Shown in pieces: positions 15,728 through 24,669 of a stretch of DNA of 64,000 nucleotides (position 1 is its first letter; every line of letters starts with the position of its first letter). Made by a program: the position numbers and the translations under genes. The stretch spans positions 3,472,001 through 3,536,000 of the forward strand of contig NZ_CP032134.1 in NCBI RefSeq assembly GCF_002165375.2, read 5' to 3'. The DNA is from Acinetobacter chinensis. Its GTDB lineage: Bacteria > Pseudomonadota > Gammaproteobacteria > Pseudomonadales > Moraxellaceae. The notes beneath the pieces are model-generated. The model did not search any database. It was not told the DNA's origin and saw nothing but the letters and a program-made list of their open reading frames with translations.

Positions 15728-16438
15728 GTGAAAGATGACTACATATTAATCGTCGATGACGAACTTCCAATCAGAGAAATGATTCATACCTCTCTGGACA
15801 TGGCAGGCTTTCAGTGTTTGCAGGCTGAAGATGCCAAACAGGCTCACCAGATGATCGTGGATCAACGTCCATCGCTGATTCTGCTGGACTGGATGCTGCC
15901 AGGCGGTGTCAGTGGTGTGGACTTATGCCGCCGACTGAAACGTGATGAAAACCTGAATGAAATCCCAGTGATCATGCTGACAGCACGCGGCGAAGAAGAC
16001 CATAAAGTACAGGGTCTGGATGCAGGTGCAGACGACTACATGACCAAGCCTTTTTCCACACGTGAACTGGTGTCCCGTATCAAGGCGGTTCTGCGTCGTG
16101 CCAATGCGCTCAGCGGTGAAAAAACCATTGATGCCAATGGGCTGATTCTTGACCCTGTCAGTCAGCGTGTCAGCTTTGGCAACAACATTCTTGAAATGGG
16201 GCCCACTGAATATCGTTTACTAGCCTTTTTCATGACCCATCCTGAACGCGCCTATACCCGTGCTCAGTTACTGGATCAGGTCTGGGGTGGTAATGTATAC
16301 ATTGAAGACCGTACAATTGATGTCCATATCCGCCGTCTGCGCAAAGTACTCGAACCTTATGGTGCTGATCGCTTTGTACAGACTGTCCGTGGTACGGGCT
16401 ACCGTTTCTCCACCCGTGCCGATGTTGCTTTAGGTTAA
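15728..16438 (+). CDS. phoB: Phosphate regulon response regulator PhoB
   Basis: A 236-aa OmpR/PhoB-type regulator. The receiver domain (1-120) has D10-D11, the phosphoacceptor D54 in LLDWMLPG, T85 and K107. The C-terminal winged helix (about 135-232) has EYRLLAFFMTHPERAYTRAQLLDQVWG and the DRTIDVHIRRLRKVLE recognition region. Phosphorylated by PhoR, it activates phosphate-acquisition genes. The start is a GTG at 15728, preceded by AGGA. phoR starts 9 bp after the stop, so the two are one operon. The identity is supported by the WMLPG motif and the phoR partner. Confidence 0.95.
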   Translation: MKDDYILIVDDELPIREMIHTSLDMAGFQCLQAEDAKQAHQMIVDQRPSLILLDWMLPGGVSGVDLCRRLKRDENLNEIPVIMLTARGEEDHKVQGLDAGADDYMTKPFSTRELVSRIKAVLRRANALSGEKTIDANGLILDPVSQRVSFGNNILEMGPTEYRLLAFFMTHPERAYTRAQLLDQVWGGNVYIEDRTIDVHIRRLRKVLEPYGADRFVQTVRGTGYRFSTRADVALG

Positions 16439-16447
16439 TCTGACTGT

Positions 16448-17812
16448 ATGTATGAACCCTACCCCGTCCCTGAACTTGCCCGTGAACATAAAAAATTCCG
16501 ATACAGCAGTTTATGGACTTTTGCCAAACAGGACTTACGCTTACTCGCTTTTTTCCTGCTGATCGCGGCCTGTGTTGGCTTTGGGACTGGGTATTTATGG
16601 AGCTGTCTGCTGCTTGCATTTGCAGTCTTTTTTGCATTACAGCTGCGCTCGCTTTTCCTGGTCAATGAATGGATTTCCAACCGTCCCTACGATGTTCCAC
16701 CCAATCTGGATGGAATATGGGGCGCACTGCTGTTCAATGTTTACCGTGCTCAGCGTCAGGAACGGATTGTTCAGGCAGAAATGGTCGGACTGATTGACCG
16801 TGCGCAGTCATCACTGGTTGCACTGGCTGAGGCTGTGGTACTGATTGATGAAATGCATCAGATTGAATGGTGGAACCCGGCTGCTGAAAAACTGCTGGGC
16901 ATTCAGTCACTGGACCGTGGGCGCAACATTCTGACTATTCTTCGTCAGCCTGGTTTTATTGAATACTTCAATCATATTGATCAGGCACCCGATGGGCTGA
17001 AAATGAAATCTTCAGCGTTTGAAGACCATTATGTTCAGATCAAAATGACCCGTTTTGGTGGTGAAAGTCGTCTGCTGGTCGCCTATGATGTTACCCGTAT
17101 GCACAATCTTGAGCAGATGCGCAAAGACTTTGTCGACAACATCTCTCATGAGCTGCGTACGCCTCTGACCGTGCTCAGTGGTTATATTGAAACGTTTACT
17201 GATCAGGAAGACCTGAATCCCCGCTGGAAACGTGCATTTGACCAGATGCAGGCACAGACCAAACGCATGAATGCACTAGTCAATGATTTACTGCTACTGT
17301 CGCGCCTGGAAAATGACAAAAAAGTTGCAAAAAACCAGATCGTGGAAATGCCAGGACTGATGAATCAGTTATTTGATGATGCTCAGGCATACAACGTTGA
17401 TTATGGTCACACCCTGAACCTGGACATTGACAGCCACTGTGATCTGATCGGTTCAGACATTGAACTAGCGAGTGCTTTCAGCAATCTGATCACTAATGCC
17501 ATCAAATACACCCCGAAGGGTGGAACCATCACCATTGGCTGGCATGACGATCATGATCATGGCTATTTTACTGTCGAAGACACAGGGATCGGAATTGACC
17601 CACGACACTTACCCCGTCTGACAGAACGCTTCTATCGTGTGGACAGCGCCCGAAGCCGACAGACAGGTGGAACCGGTCTGGGCTTAGCCATTGTGAAACA
17701 TGTGCTGATGCAGCATAACGCTTATCTTGAAATTGAGTCACATGAAAATCGGGGCTCTGTCTTTAAAGTGGTATTCCCTAAAGACCGTCTGTTCAAAGCA
17801 GATGAAACCTGA
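16448..17812 (+). CDS. phoR: Phosphate regulon sensor histidine kinase PhoR
   Basis: 454 aa. Two hydrophobic stretches near residues 32-45 and 50-68 anchor it with almost no periplasmic part, as in PhoR. A PAS domain follows (about 115-215, AVVLIDEMHQIEWWNPAAEKLLG). The HisKA domain holds the phosphorylated H234 in VDNISHELRTPL. The HATPase domain shows NLITNAIKYT, DTGIGI and GGTGLGLAI. It phosphorylates PhoB when phosphate is low, with the Pst/PhoU complex as input; those genes are not in this window. Confidence 0.95.
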   Translation: MYEPYPVPELAREHKKFRYSSLWTFAKQDLRLLAFFLLIAACVGFGTGYLWSCLLLAFAVFFALQLRSLFLVNEWISNRPYDVPPNLDGIWGALLFNVYRAQRQERIVQAEMVGLIDRAQSSLVALAEAVVLIDEMHQIEWWNPAAEKLLGIQSLDRGRNILTILRQPGFIEYFNHIDQAPDGLKMKSSAFEDHYVQIKMTRFGGESRLLVAYDVTRMHNLEQMRKDFVDNISHELRTPLTVLSGYIETFTDQEDLNPRWKRAFDQMQAQTKRMNALVNDLLLLSRLENDKKVAKNQIVEMPGLMNQLFDDAQAYNVDYGHTLNLDIDSHCDLIGSDIELASAFSNLITNAIKYTPKGGTITIGWHDDHDHGYFTVEDTGIGIDPRHLPRLTERFYRVDSARSRQTGGTGLGLAIVKHVLMQHNAYLEIESHENRGSVFKVVFPKDRLFKADET

Positions 17813-17904
17813 GTTTCTGCTGAAAAAGACACAGACGCTGAAGCATTATCATGTTCAGGTGAATGCGTAGGCACAGACGTGAAATGAGCGACAGTATCAG
17901 ACAT

Positions 17905-17932
17905 AAAAAATGGGAGTTTACTCCCATTTTTT
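17905..17932. terminator. bidirectional terminator between phoR and psd
   Basis: TGGGAG/CTCCCA stem with flanking A- and T-runs; the two operons converge. Confidence 0.85.
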
Positions 17933-17966
17933 AATATTCATTACAGCATTCAGCCTGATTCATCCC

Positions 17967-18818
17967 TTACAGAATTTTCCCCAGTGCTTCACCCATCACA
18001 ACAGTTGAGTTTGCTGTAAACGCTGCATCCCACTGCATTTTATTCTGTTCAAACAATACAATAGCTGTTGAACCCAGATAGAAACGACCAAGCTCTGCAC
18101 CTTTTTCCAGTTGCAGACTGTGCTGGTTCAGTTCAAGACGACCTGATGGTTTAACCTTACCGGTTGCAACCGTTTCAATACCTGCAACAATCATGGCACC
18201 CACCAGTACAACCGCCATACGCCCGACTTCAGTGTCAAACAGGCAGACCATGCGTTCATTGCGTGCAAACAGCCCTGGAATATTTTCCGCTGTGGTCTGA
18301 TTCACCGAAAACAGCTCACCAGGCACATACAGTGTTTCAGTCAGTGTGCCTGCAAAAGGCATGTGTACGCGGTGATAATCTTTTGGAGAAAGATAAACCG
18401 TCGCAAATTCACCGTTCTTAAACGGTTCAGCAAGACGCGGATCTGCGATCAGTTTTTCTACAGAAAAACGCTGACCTTTGGCCTGGAAAACATCGCCATT
18501 TTCAATTTTTCCGAGCTGTGAAATCGCACCATCAGCAGGTGAAACAACACTGGCAGGATCGGTGTCTACATCACGCACACCCTCTTTCAGAGAGCGGGTA
18601 AAAAATTCATTAAATGATTTATATTTCAGTGCATTGGTCTGTTCAGCAATAGACATATCAATACCGTATTGCGCTTTAAATGCCTGAATAACTGTATTTT
18701 TAATCAGTGGGTTTTCACTTGCTGCAAGTTTTCCCACAACGCGGGATAACTGATGCTGTGGAACAACACGCTGTGCCTGGATGAAAATCTGTTTTTTTAA
18801 TCGTGATGTGAGGCTCAA
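17967..18818 (-). CDS. psd: Phosphatidylserine decarboxylase proenzyme
   Basis: 283 aa. Converts phosphatidylserine to phosphatidylethanolamine at the inner membrane. The LGST self-cleavage motif is at 248-251; cleavage before S250 creates the pyruvoyl cofactor. The conserved SPADG (D96) and KDYHRVHMP (H149, H152) supply the rest of the autocleavage/catalytic set. The start appears to be a TTG at 18818 whose TG overlaps the TGA stop of the sulfurtransferase gene (TTGA), implying translational coupling. Length is normal. The pairing rhodanese-psd is seen in other gammaproteobacteria, with no known functional link. Confidence 0.95.
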   Translation of the reverse strand: MSLTSRLKKQIFIQAQRVVPQHQLSRVVGKLAASENPLIKNTVIQAFKAQYGIDMSIAEQTNALKYKSFNEFFTRSLKEGVRDVDTDPASVVSPADGAISQLGKIENGDVFQAKGQRFSVEKLIADPRLAEPFKNGEFATVYLSPKDYHRVHMPFAGTLTETLYVPGELFSVNQTTAENIPGLFARNERMVCLFDTEVGRMAVVLVGAMIVAGIETVATGKVKPSGRLELNQHSLQLEKGAELGRFYLGSTAIVLFEQNKMQWDAAFTANSTVVMGEALGKIL

Positions 18819-19660
18819 GACGGCAACTCTCCAGTAATGACAGGACTATCGAGGCGGTTGCCCCATTCACTCCACGCACCATCATAAGCCTGTATATTCC
18901 AGCCCAGCAAGCGTCCGAGTATGTAGGCAAAACCTGAGCGGTGATGCGACTGACAATATACAACTACGGGCTTTTCCAGATTGAATCCAGCCTGCTCAAG
19001 TCTCTGTTGAGTGCGTTCAAGTGGCTGCAATTTTAAATGATTTTGTCGGTTAAGGGCAGTACTCCATTCAAAATGAAGTGCGCCTGGTATATGACCACCG
19101 CGTCGGGCTGCCAGACGCTGACCGGTATATTCATCTTCAGTGCGGCAGTCCCACAGCTGAATGCCCTGATTATTGACCTGATTGAGCAGGCTCTCATATT
19201 GAATACGGTATGTCTGCTCTACAGGTTGCCAGGAAATCAGCTCATCCACCGGTTCAGATTTTTCTGTCTCAGCCGATGTCGGATAACCCGCAGCAAGCCA
19301 GGCATGAATACCGCCATTCAGCAGACTGACCTGCTCAAAACCGATGCAGTGCAGATTCCAGATTAAACGCCCTGCCCATGCACCACCTTCATCGTCATAA
19401 ACCACAACATGGTGCTCTGGCGAAATATTTAAATAACGGACCAGGGCTTCAAGCCCATCCTGATCAGGTAAAAGACCTGACGCATACTCTTCCTGACGGA
19501 CCAGCAGCTTCGGCTGGACGTGAAGTGCATGAGGTAGATGCAGCTGTTCATAAACTGAACTTCGGCTCAGATCGACAATCCGAAGTTTCTCATTTCCCAG
19601 ATGAGGCACAAGTTCTTCGGCTTCAACCAGCAAGCCGAAACTGAGGGCAGATTGAGTCAT
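18815..19660 (-). CDS. Thiosulfate/3-mercaptopyruvate sulfurtransferase (two rhodanese domains)
   Basis: 281 aa with two rhodanese domains (about 10-130 and 150-278). The catalytic loop in the second domain is C236-QSHHRSG. It differs from the CGSGVTA loop of SseA, so the preferred donor (thiosulfate or mercaptopyruvate) is uncertain. The first domain lacks a loop cysteine (YDDEGGAWAGR), as usual for the inactive domain. Cytoplasmic sulfur transfer is the expected role. Translationally coupled to psd by a 4-bp overlap. Confidence 0.9.
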   Translation of the reverse strand: MTQSALSFGLLVEAEELVPHLGNEKLRIVDLSRSSVYEQLHLPHALHVQPKLLVRQEEYASGLLPDQDGLEALVRYLNISPEHHVVVYDDEGGAWAGRLIWNLHCIGFEQVSLLNGGIHAWLAAGYPTSAETEKSEPVDELISWQPVEQTYRIQYESLLNQVNNQGIQLWDCRTEDEYTGQRLAARRGGHIPGALHFEWSTALNRQNHLKLQPLERTQQRLEQAGFNLEKPVVVYCQSHHRSGFAYILGRLLGWNIQAYDGAWSEWGNRLDSPVITGELPS

Positions 19661-19795
19661 AATTTTCGGTTTTTATTGAAATCAGATGCTCAGATCTTAA
19701 CACAGCTCATTTGCACAATATTTCAGATTTTATGTATTGCTTTAGCAGAATATCAGATAAGCCTTCAGCATTTGACGGTACTGCCTTCTGATGAA

Positions 19796-21001
19796 TTATT
19801 CTTCAGCCTGAATATCAAACACCTGTCGCAGATATGCAAGGAACGTATCATTATCGGTCATGGTTTTACCCGGGCTGTCAGAAATTTTTGCCACAGACTG
19901 ACCGTTACATTCCACCAGTTTCAATACAATATTCAGTGGCGTCTGTCCCATATCATTGGTCAGGTTGGTTCCAATCCCGAAGCTGACCTGAAAACGGTCT
20001 TTGAAGTACTGATGTAAAGACCAGGCTTTTTCCAGGTTCAGACCATCACTGAAGGTCAGCATTTTGCTTCGACTGTCCACTTTCAGTTTACGGTAATGCG
20101 CGTAGGCTTTATCGCCCCATTCATACGGATCACCACTGTCATGACGTAAGCCATCGAACAGTTTGGCAAAATAAAGATCAAAATCACGCAGGAATGCATC
20201 CATTCCCACCACATCGGTCAGTGCAATCCCCAGATCACCACGGTATTCCTGAACCCAGGTTTCCAGTGCTGCTTTCTGAAAATCACGCAGACGGACATCC
20301 AGTGCCTGGAACGCCTGCAAAAATTCATGAGCCATGGTTCCAATCGGTGAAATACCCAGATTTTTTGCAATCAGCACATTGCTGGTACCCCGGAAGATCT
20401 GAGGCACAGCGGCATGAAAAGTTTTGATCACGTGCAGTTGCCAGTCATAACTGTAACGGCGTCGGGTTCCAAAATCTGAGACCAGAAAAGGAGGATCAGC
20501 AGGATTCTGCTGTTTTTCGTATTGCTGAATCAGTGCAATTTTAGCTTTTAAACGGCGTTCGCCTTCTTCCAGTACCTGTTCACTGCGGATTCTGCGGAAA
20601 TACAGCTCATTAACAATAGCCAGCACGAAAATTTCAAACATCATGGCCTGAACCATAGGACCTTCAACCCAGATGTCCAGCCGTCCCTGATCATCCAGTC
20701 CTGCATGAATAAAACGTCGTTTCAGCTGAAACAGTTCAAGGTAATCAACAAAATCACTCTTTATAAATCTCAGACTGCGTAAATAAGTCAGTTCATCATC
20801 AGCAAACTTCAGCTGACACAGATGATCCAGCTGTTCATTCAGATCATCCAGAATGTCTGTCAGTGGATAGACTGTGTCTTCCAGATTTCGGCAGCGAAAA
20901 TGGTACACACTGTGCGTCTGAGGGAATTTGTGCAACACCACCTGTAACATGGTGAATTTGTACAAATCAGTGTCCAGCAAGGATTGAATGATTGGAGCCA
21001 T
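19796..21001 (-). CDS. pncB: Nicotinate phosphoribosyltransferase
   Basis: 401 aa. Forms nicotinate mononucleotide from nicotinate and PRPP, the entry of the Preiss-Handler NAD salvage route. Recognised from LLDTDLYKFTMLQVVLHKFP at the N-terminus, FGTRRRYSYDWQLHV, GTSNVLIAKNLGISPIGTMAHE and GLRHDSGDPYEWGDKA, all core PncB blocks including the phosphorylated-histidine region (GTMAHE). It works downstream of the nicotinamidase PncA encoded at 31963. The ATG at 21001 gives the standard N-terminus. It stands alone; the gap to the ankyrin gene is 115 bp. Confidence 0.95.
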   Translation of the reverse strand: MAPIIQSLLDTDLYKFTMLQVVLHKFPQTHSVYHFRCRNLEDTVYPLTDILDDLNEQLDHLCQLKFADDELTYLRSLRFIKSDFVDYLELFQLKRRFIHAGLDDQGRLDIWVEGPMVQAMMFEIFVLAIVNELYFRRIRSEQVLEEGERRLKAKIALIQQYEKQQNPADPPFLVSDFGTRRRYSYDWQLHVIKTFHAAVPQIFRGTSNVLIAKNLGISPIGTMAHEFLQAFQALDVRLRDFQKAALETWVQEYRGDLGIALTDVVGMDAFLRDFDLYFAKLFDGLRHDSGDPYEWGDKAYAHYRKLKVDSRSKMLTFSDGLNLEKAWSLHQYFKDRFQVSFGIGTNLTNDMGQTPLNIVLKLVECNGQSVAKISDSPGKTMTDNDTFLAYLRQVFDIQAEE

Positions 21002-21116
21002 ATCTCTGAAAAATTTCGCTGTGCTTTTTGCATTAAAGCATACTTTTCCCAGTGGTATTGCAAGTTTTACATACAGCTAACTGAATTCCAGACCAAAGTC
21101 CAGTTCGTGTGCATGA

Positions 21117-21647
21117 TTACTTTCTGTCTTTGGCTGAATCTTTTTCCAGAGACGCCACAATCTGCTGTAACTGTTTTTCCTGCCCAATCACCTGTGCAAA
21201 TTCAGCTACTGTCTTCTGCCCGCGCTGACCTGCAGCGGCGTCACAATCGACTTTACGCAGCTGTCTGGCAATAGAAAATTCCATTTTAAACAGTGCGCCC
21301 ATTAAAGCAGTATTGCCCTTGCTGTCACGCGCGCAGCGGTCAGCGCCATGCGCCAGTAACGACGTGACAATGCCTTGATGACCATAATAAGTCGCCATCA
21401 TTAGTGGTGTGAAACCTGAAGCATTGCGTACATCAACGGGAAAACCATGCTTTAAAAATTCATTGATGATGTCTTCATTGCCTGTTCTGGCTGCAGTAAA
21501 GAAGAAATCGATCAATTCCTGTTGTGAGGTCATCGGAACATCCACAGTGGTTTTCGCGGGGGAAATATCCTGCGCAAGGGTCACATTTGCAAATGCTGAA
21601 CTCACCGCAAGAATACTGACTGAAAATATACGTTGCATCATGCTCAT
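21117..21647 (-). CDS. Exported ankyrin-repeat protein (AnkB-like, catalase partner)
   Basis: 176 aa with an N-terminal Sec signal peptide (MMQRIFSVSILAVSSAFANVTLAQ) and then three ankyrin repeats: ELIDFFFTAARTGNEDIINEFLKHGFPVDVRNASG, FTPLMMATYYGHQGIVTSLLAHGADRCARDSKG, NTALMGALFKMEF. Start chosen at 21647, where GGAG sits at the right distance. It lies 186 bp downstream of a periplasmic catalase on the same strand; in Pseudomonas an ankyrin protein (AnkB) downstream of katB is needed for full catalase activity, so a helper role in the periplasm is likely. Experimental proof in Acinetobacter is not known to me. Confidence 0.85.
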   Translation of the reverse strand: MSMMQRIFSVSILAVSSAFANVTLAQDISPAKTTVDVPMTSQQELIDFFFTAARTGNEDIINEFLKHGFPVDVRNASGFTPLMMATYYGHQGIVTSLLAHGADRCARDSKGNTALMGALFKMEFSIARQLRKVDCDAAAGQRGQKTVAEFAQVIGQEKQLQQIVASLEKDSAKDRK

Positions 21648-21707
21648 AATGAACTCCAACAAAAATCGAACAGTGAACTGAACTGGAAATCATTCAGTCC
21701 ATTCAGA

Positions 21708-21809
21708 TCAAAGAATAAAAATCAGTGCCTGTAAAACCCATCCCAGGATTGCAGGAAAGGTATAGAGTTTTACAGGACTTTCTGTCGGTGATGCCTTAGT
21801 CCTGGTCAC
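21708..21809 (-). CDS. possible 33-aa membrane peptide between catalase and ankyrin genes
   Basis: A GTG-initiated frame at 21809 encodes a basic, Ser/Thr-rich N-terminus followed by a hydrophobic segment (TFPAILGWVLQALIFIL) ending at TGA 21708. There is no convincing ribosome-binding site, so translation is doubtful. The region also forms an inverted repeat (CCTGTAAAAC 21728-21737 / GTTTTACAGG 21767-21776). Confidence 0.2.
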   Translation of the reverse strand: MTRTKASPTESPVKLYTFPAILGWVLQALIFIL

Positions 21810-21833
21810 CAGTCTGATTCAGACCAACCGTAA

Positions 21834-23360
21834 TCAGTCTTTCAGCTGTGTAGCTTTCGCTTTAACAGTCGCCAGGTTGCCGTTTACAGCTTTCGTCATA
21901 CGAGTACCGTAGTCAGCGTCTGCTTTGTAGAAGTAAGACAGCATGATGTGCTTGGTTTCTGAATCTTTAACGTTGCCTAAGTCAGCCGCTAAATTCATAA
22001 TCAAGTTATCTTTTTCTTTAGCCGTATATGAACGGTAAAGCTCGCCCGCCTGCTTGAAATTCTGCTCTTTCACGCCAGTCTGCTGAACTGTACCCGTAAG
22101 CGGAGTCTGAACTGCACGTGCTTTTTCAGTCGCAGGTTTTGGTTCAATACGGCTTGGTTCGTAGTTCACGTCAGATGAAGTACCGCCAACATTCATATAA
22201 CCATCCTGATTATTGTTGTTTACAGCAACAACTGGACGGTTGACAGGGATTTGCTGATGGTTCGCACCTAAACGGTACATTTGAGTATCAGAATAAGAAA
22301 AGATACGACCCTGTAACAGGCGGTCTTCGGATGGCTCAATACCTGGCACCAGGTTACCTGGAGCCAATGCCACCTGTTCCGTTTCCTGGAAGAAGTTTTT
22401 CGGCATACGGTTCAGGGTTAAAGTACCGACTTTGGTTTCTTTCACTAAATCTGTAGGCCAGATTTTCGTTGGATCCAGTGGATCGAACTCAAAGCTGTTC
22501 AGGTCTTCAGGCTCCAGTACCTGGATGTAAAGATCCCATTTCGGGAATTTTCCAGCATTGATGCTGGCATAAAGATCATTGGTCAAATGATTGAAATCTT
22601 TACCTTGCTGCTCAGCAGCTTCTTTAACATTCAGACCTTTTACGCCTTGTCTGGAGCGGAAGTTGAATTTAACGTATCTGTATTCGCCTTTATCGTTATA
22701 AAGTTTGAAAGCATGTACGCCAAAGCCGTCCTGTTCGCGGTAACTGGCTGGAACACCGTGGTTGCCATACACATAAGTCAGCATGTTGGTTGCCCATGGC
22801 TGGCTGGACAAGAAGTCAAATACGCGGTTTGCATCCTGTACGTTACTGACTGGGCTTGGTTTCATCGCGTGAATGAAGTCAGGGAATTTGATCGCATCAC
22901 GGATAAAGAATACCGGTGTCTGGTTACCCACCAGGTCCCAGTTACCTTCCTGCGTATAGAACTTGACTGCAAAGCCGTGCGGGTCACGTAAAGTTTCTGG
23001 AGAGCCTTTACCATGAATTACAGTAGAGAAGCGTAAAAATACCGGTGTTTTTGTCCCAGCTTTAAACATTGAAGCAATGGTCAGATCAGACAAATCTTCA
23101 GTCGCAATAAACTCTCCATAAGCACCCGTTCCACGTGCATGTACCACACGCTCAGGAATACGCTCACGACCAAAACGCTGTAACTTTTGAACCAGCTGAA
23201 CATCCTGAAGTAAAACAGAACCATTCGGACCTGCCGTAATCGAGTTCTGGTTATCACCAACCGGTGCACCATTGTCCTTAGTTAATGGCGCTGCCTGAAC
23301 CGCCACTGTTGCTGTTGCCAACATGGCAACAAGTAAAGAACGCTTAAACATCGTCTTCAT
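21834..23360 (-). CDS. Periplasmic monofunctional haem catalase (KatA/KatB clade)
   Basis: 508 aa with a Sec signal peptide (MKTMFKRSLLVAMLATATVAVQA), so the enzyme is exported. It decomposes H2O2 to water and oxygen. The haem-distal H74 lies in ERVVHARGTGAYGEF, the distal Asn in VGNQTPVFFIRDA, and the proximal haem-ligand Tyr in GRIFSYSDTQ. Length fits small-subunit clade 3 catalases. The frame extends 14 codons upstream (to 23402), but the signal peptide starts best at 23360 or at the second ATG, 23351. The 180-bp AT-rich upstream region, shared with dtd, should hold a peroxide-responsive promoter. The ankyrin partner follows. Confidence 0.92.
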   Translation of the reverse strand: MKTMFKRSLLVAMLATATVAVQAAPLTKDNGAPVGDNQNSITAGPNGSVLLQDVQLVQKLQRFGRERIPERVVHARGTGAYGEFIATEDLSDLTIASMFKAGTKTPVFLRFSTVIHGKGSPETLRDPHGFAVKFYTQEGNWDLVGNQTPVFFIRDAIKFPDFIHAMKPSPVSNVQDANRVFDFLSSQPWATNMLTYVYGNHGVPASYREQDGFGVHAFKLYNDKGEYRYVKFNFRSRQGVKGLNVKEAAEQQGKDFNHLTNDLYASINAGKFPKWDLYIQVLEPEDLNSFEFDPLDPTKIWPTDLVKETKVGTLTLNRMPKNFFQETEQVALAPGNLVPGIEPSEDRLLQGRIFSYSDTQMYRLGANHQQIPVNRPVVAVNNNNQDGYMNVGGTSSDVNYEPSRIEPKPATEKARAVQTPLTGTVQQTGVKEQNFKQAGELYRSYTAKEKDNLIMNLAADLGNVKDSETKHIMLSYFYKADADYGTRMTKAVNGNLATVKAKATQLKD

Positions 23361-23579
23361 CTCACTATAATTGATCCTTTCCTGCCCCGCTAAGATAGCC
23401 ATTCTTTACAAATAGACAAAACAGATAATATTTATTATTTCAATCGTATTAGTAGATAGATTATTTTTTATTTTACTTTTTCAGAACATTAACGACTGAT
23501 CACCTGTAAAAACTGCATTGCCGTACAGTCAGTACGCTACAATTCACACTTATTAAATTCAGCAGGAAAAGAAACCCAT

Positions 23580-24020
23580 ATGCGTGCCTTATTACAGCGT
23601 GTCCTGGAAGCGAAAGTCGTGGTCGATGGCGAAACCACAGGTGAAATTCAGCATGGAGTTTTAGTTTTTCTGGGCATCGGCAAAGAAGATACGCTGGAGA
23701 AGGGGCAAAAACTGATTGATAAGATTCTGAAATACCGCTTCTTTGATGATGAGCAAGGCAAAATGGGCTGGAATGTCAGCCAGGCAGGCGGTGGTTTACT
23801 GCTTGTTTCACAGTTCACACTGATGGCACAGACACAAAAGGGTTTACGTCCTGACTTTGGTCCTGCTATGCCGCCTGAAGCTGCAAAAGAGCTTTATGAG
23901 CAGCTGGTGGACTATGCCAGAAGTCAGTTCGGACAGGTGCAGACGGGTATTTTTGCAGCGGACATGAAAGTACACCTGGTCAATGATGGACCGGTCACAT
24001 TCAATCTGGAAGTTGAATAG
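23580..24020 (+). CDS. dtd: D-aminoacyl-tRNA deacylase
   Basis: 146 aa. Hydrolyses D-amino acids (and glycine mischarged on tRNA-Ala) from tRNA, a proofreading step. The full DTD fold motifs are present: MRALLQRVLEAKV at the N-terminus, SQFTLMA near residue 77-83 (the SQFTL catalytic motif) and NDGPVTF near 137-143, where most homologues have NxGPVT. Length is standard. AGGA precedes the ATG. Divergent from the catalase. Confidence 0.95.
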   Translation: MRALLQRVLEAKVVVDGETTGEIQHGVLVFLGIGKEDTLEKGQKLIDKILKYRFFDDEQGKMGWNVSQAGGGLLLVSQFTLMAQTQKGLRPDFGPAMPPEAAKELYEQLVDYARSQFGQVQTGIFAADMKVHLVNDGPVTFNLEVE

Positions 24021-24035
24021 AACAGATGCTGATAT

Positions 24036-24066
24036 AAAAAAAGCCCTCAACCGCGGGCTCTTTTAT
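24036..24066 (+). terminator. rho-independent terminator after dtd
   Basis: AGCCC/GGGCT stem with A-run before and CTTTTAT after. Confidence 0.7.
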
Positions 24067-24093
24067 ATCGAAATTCCAAACAAGGCTGCAGAA

Positions 24094-24603
24094 TTATAAG
24101 AATGTAATCAACTCTGCACGCTGCATCATCTCTGCTGGAATGTCCTGTACAGGCATGACCGTTAAAGACGGTTCACCTGTCTTTGTGACCACATCCGGAC
24201 TGGCATCCAGCACAGCATTTACATCAGATGGGGTCAGGTATACATGGCACCTGTGACTGTATCTACAATCAGCAGACCGACCAGACCACCGAGAAGAACA
24301 TTTGCAATATACCAGCCATTTCCGGTACCACGCACATAAAACAGTTTTCGCCTGATACCCTTCTTTCTCAAATCTGACCTCATAAGCTGCGGCTTTAACG
24401 TACCCCGCCCCCCTTTTTAAGGTGACTGTTACAGGTATGGTTCCTGTATGATTTTTTTCACCGGCTTTATTGGTGATGGAAATCAACGCTTCGACTGGAA
24501 CAGATCTGAACGTCAGTGTCTGATTTGCCCCAGAAATAATACTTGCACAGCCTGTCATGCTCAGTGATACAGCAATCAGACCTGATGTTATTATTTTTTT
24601 CAT
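24094..24603 (-). pseudogene. Lipoprotein gene with two compensating frameshifts
   Basis: Starts ATG 24603 after AGGGGG. The product begins with a lipoprotein signal (MKKIITSGLIAVSLSMTGC, lipobox cysteine residue 19) and a PEGA-like stretch (VPVEALISITNKAGEKNHTG). From about residue 88 to 122 the frame encodes an odd Cys/Trp/Arg-rich run. In the next frame the same DNA (about 24238-24340) encodes a glycine-rich membrane segment (GNGWYIANVLLGGLVGLLIVD, then TVTGAMY) that joins well to both flanks. The simplest reading is one extra T in the 4-base run at 24338-24341 and one lost C near 24236-24239. The rest of the protein (TLTPSDVNAVLDAS onward) is normal. Either the lost segment makes it a pseudogene or these are sequencing errors. 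Confidence 0.7.
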
Positions 24604-24669
24604 AAAAATACCCCCTGTACAGGAGGCATTCTTAACCATCAAAACCTTTGTATTCGATGGTTTTTTATC

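Noticed and set aside
23403..23579. OxyR site upstream of the catalase
   Set aside because: Only scattered CTAT/ATAG tetranucleotides without the 10-bp periodic spacing expected for OxyR.
24238..24340. Cys/Trp-rich insert as a novel metal-binding domain
   Set aside because: The neighbouring frame gives a coherent membrane segment that joins both flanks; frameshifts explain it more simply.
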